The notes under the pieces: generated by a model
Told to the model about the DNA's origin: nothing
Database searches by the model: none
What the model saw: the letters and a program-made list of their open reading frames with translations, nothing else
Made by a program: the position numbers and the translations under genes
In this document: in pieces, positions 63,981 through 64,000 of the stretch
Layout of the letters: every line of letters begins with the position of its first letter
How positions within the stretch are numbered: position 1 is the first letter of the stretch
NCBI RefSeq assembly: GCF_001429395.1
Contig: NZ_LMJT01000013.1
Location: forward strand, 326 to 64,325
Source of the DNA: Allobosea sp. Root381
Lineage (GTDB): Bacteria > Pseudomonadota > Alphaproteobacteria > Rhizobiales > Beijerinckiaceae
Reading direction: 5' to 3'
DNA: 64,000 nt

Positions 63981-64000
63981 GCCTCCCCGACCGGCTTGCC

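Overview
The window reads as chromosome of a high-GC alphaproteobacterium of the Hyphomicrobiales, most like Bosea or a near relative. The evidence is a coxMNOP-type alternative cytochrome oxidase cluster, RepB/ParB-type proteins, a DUF6494 protein, an Irr-type iron-control box in front of an iron transporter, and several PotABCD, Liv and Dpp-type solute-binding proteins. No rRNA, CRISPR array or intact insertion sequence was seen. One tRNA, tRNA-Arg(CCG), is present.

Layout. 1-1.9 kb: the 5' part of a giant glycine-rich autotransporter with one frameshift, running off the left edge. 2.9-3.9 kb: an isolated SAM methyltransferase. 4.4-5.05 kb: a truncated recombinase that reads into the 3' end of tRNA-Arg(CCG). 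5.0-33.0 kb: a composite genomic island at that tRNA. A repeat of about 100 bp containing the 3' half of tRNA-Arg occurs four times in the same orientation (about 5.08, 6.62, 10.56 and 32.91 kb). It divides the island into three modules: (a) a lipoprotein alpha/beta hydrolase; (b) a solute-binding protein, an aldehyde dehydrogenase and an XRE-cupin regulator; (c) a 22-kb mobile and defence module.

Module (c) holds a type III restriction-modification operon whose res gene carries an in-frame TGA, with DUF4268, zinc-protein and RelE-like/UvrD helicase partners. It also holds a repeat-rich non-coding region, two small secreted proteins, a tyrosine integrase, a nucleoid-associated protein paired with a membrane protein, and a serine recombinase-ParB-ParB operon with a divergent HTH gene. 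That operon is bracketed by two copies of a DnaQ-like exonuclease gene, one intact and one broken. A remnant of a second, related integrase lies just beyond the last repeat.

33.7-64 kb is ordinary chromosome. It holds a dihydropyrimidinase plus PotABCD-type transporter operon; an orphan HEAGH protein; groEL next to an alternative cytochrome c oxidase cluster; a D-aminopeptidase-like hydrolase with a peptide-binding protein; an RND efflux pair; a Crp/Fnr regulator beside a globin-coupled chemoreceptor; a PLP desulfhydrase; an atypical SDR; and a divergent methyltransferase / iron-siderophore ABC transporter locus.

The best candidates for something undescribed are the recombinase-ParB-ParB cassette, the nucleoid-associated/membrane protein pair, and the tandem attachment-site array that carries metabolic modules without their own integrase.
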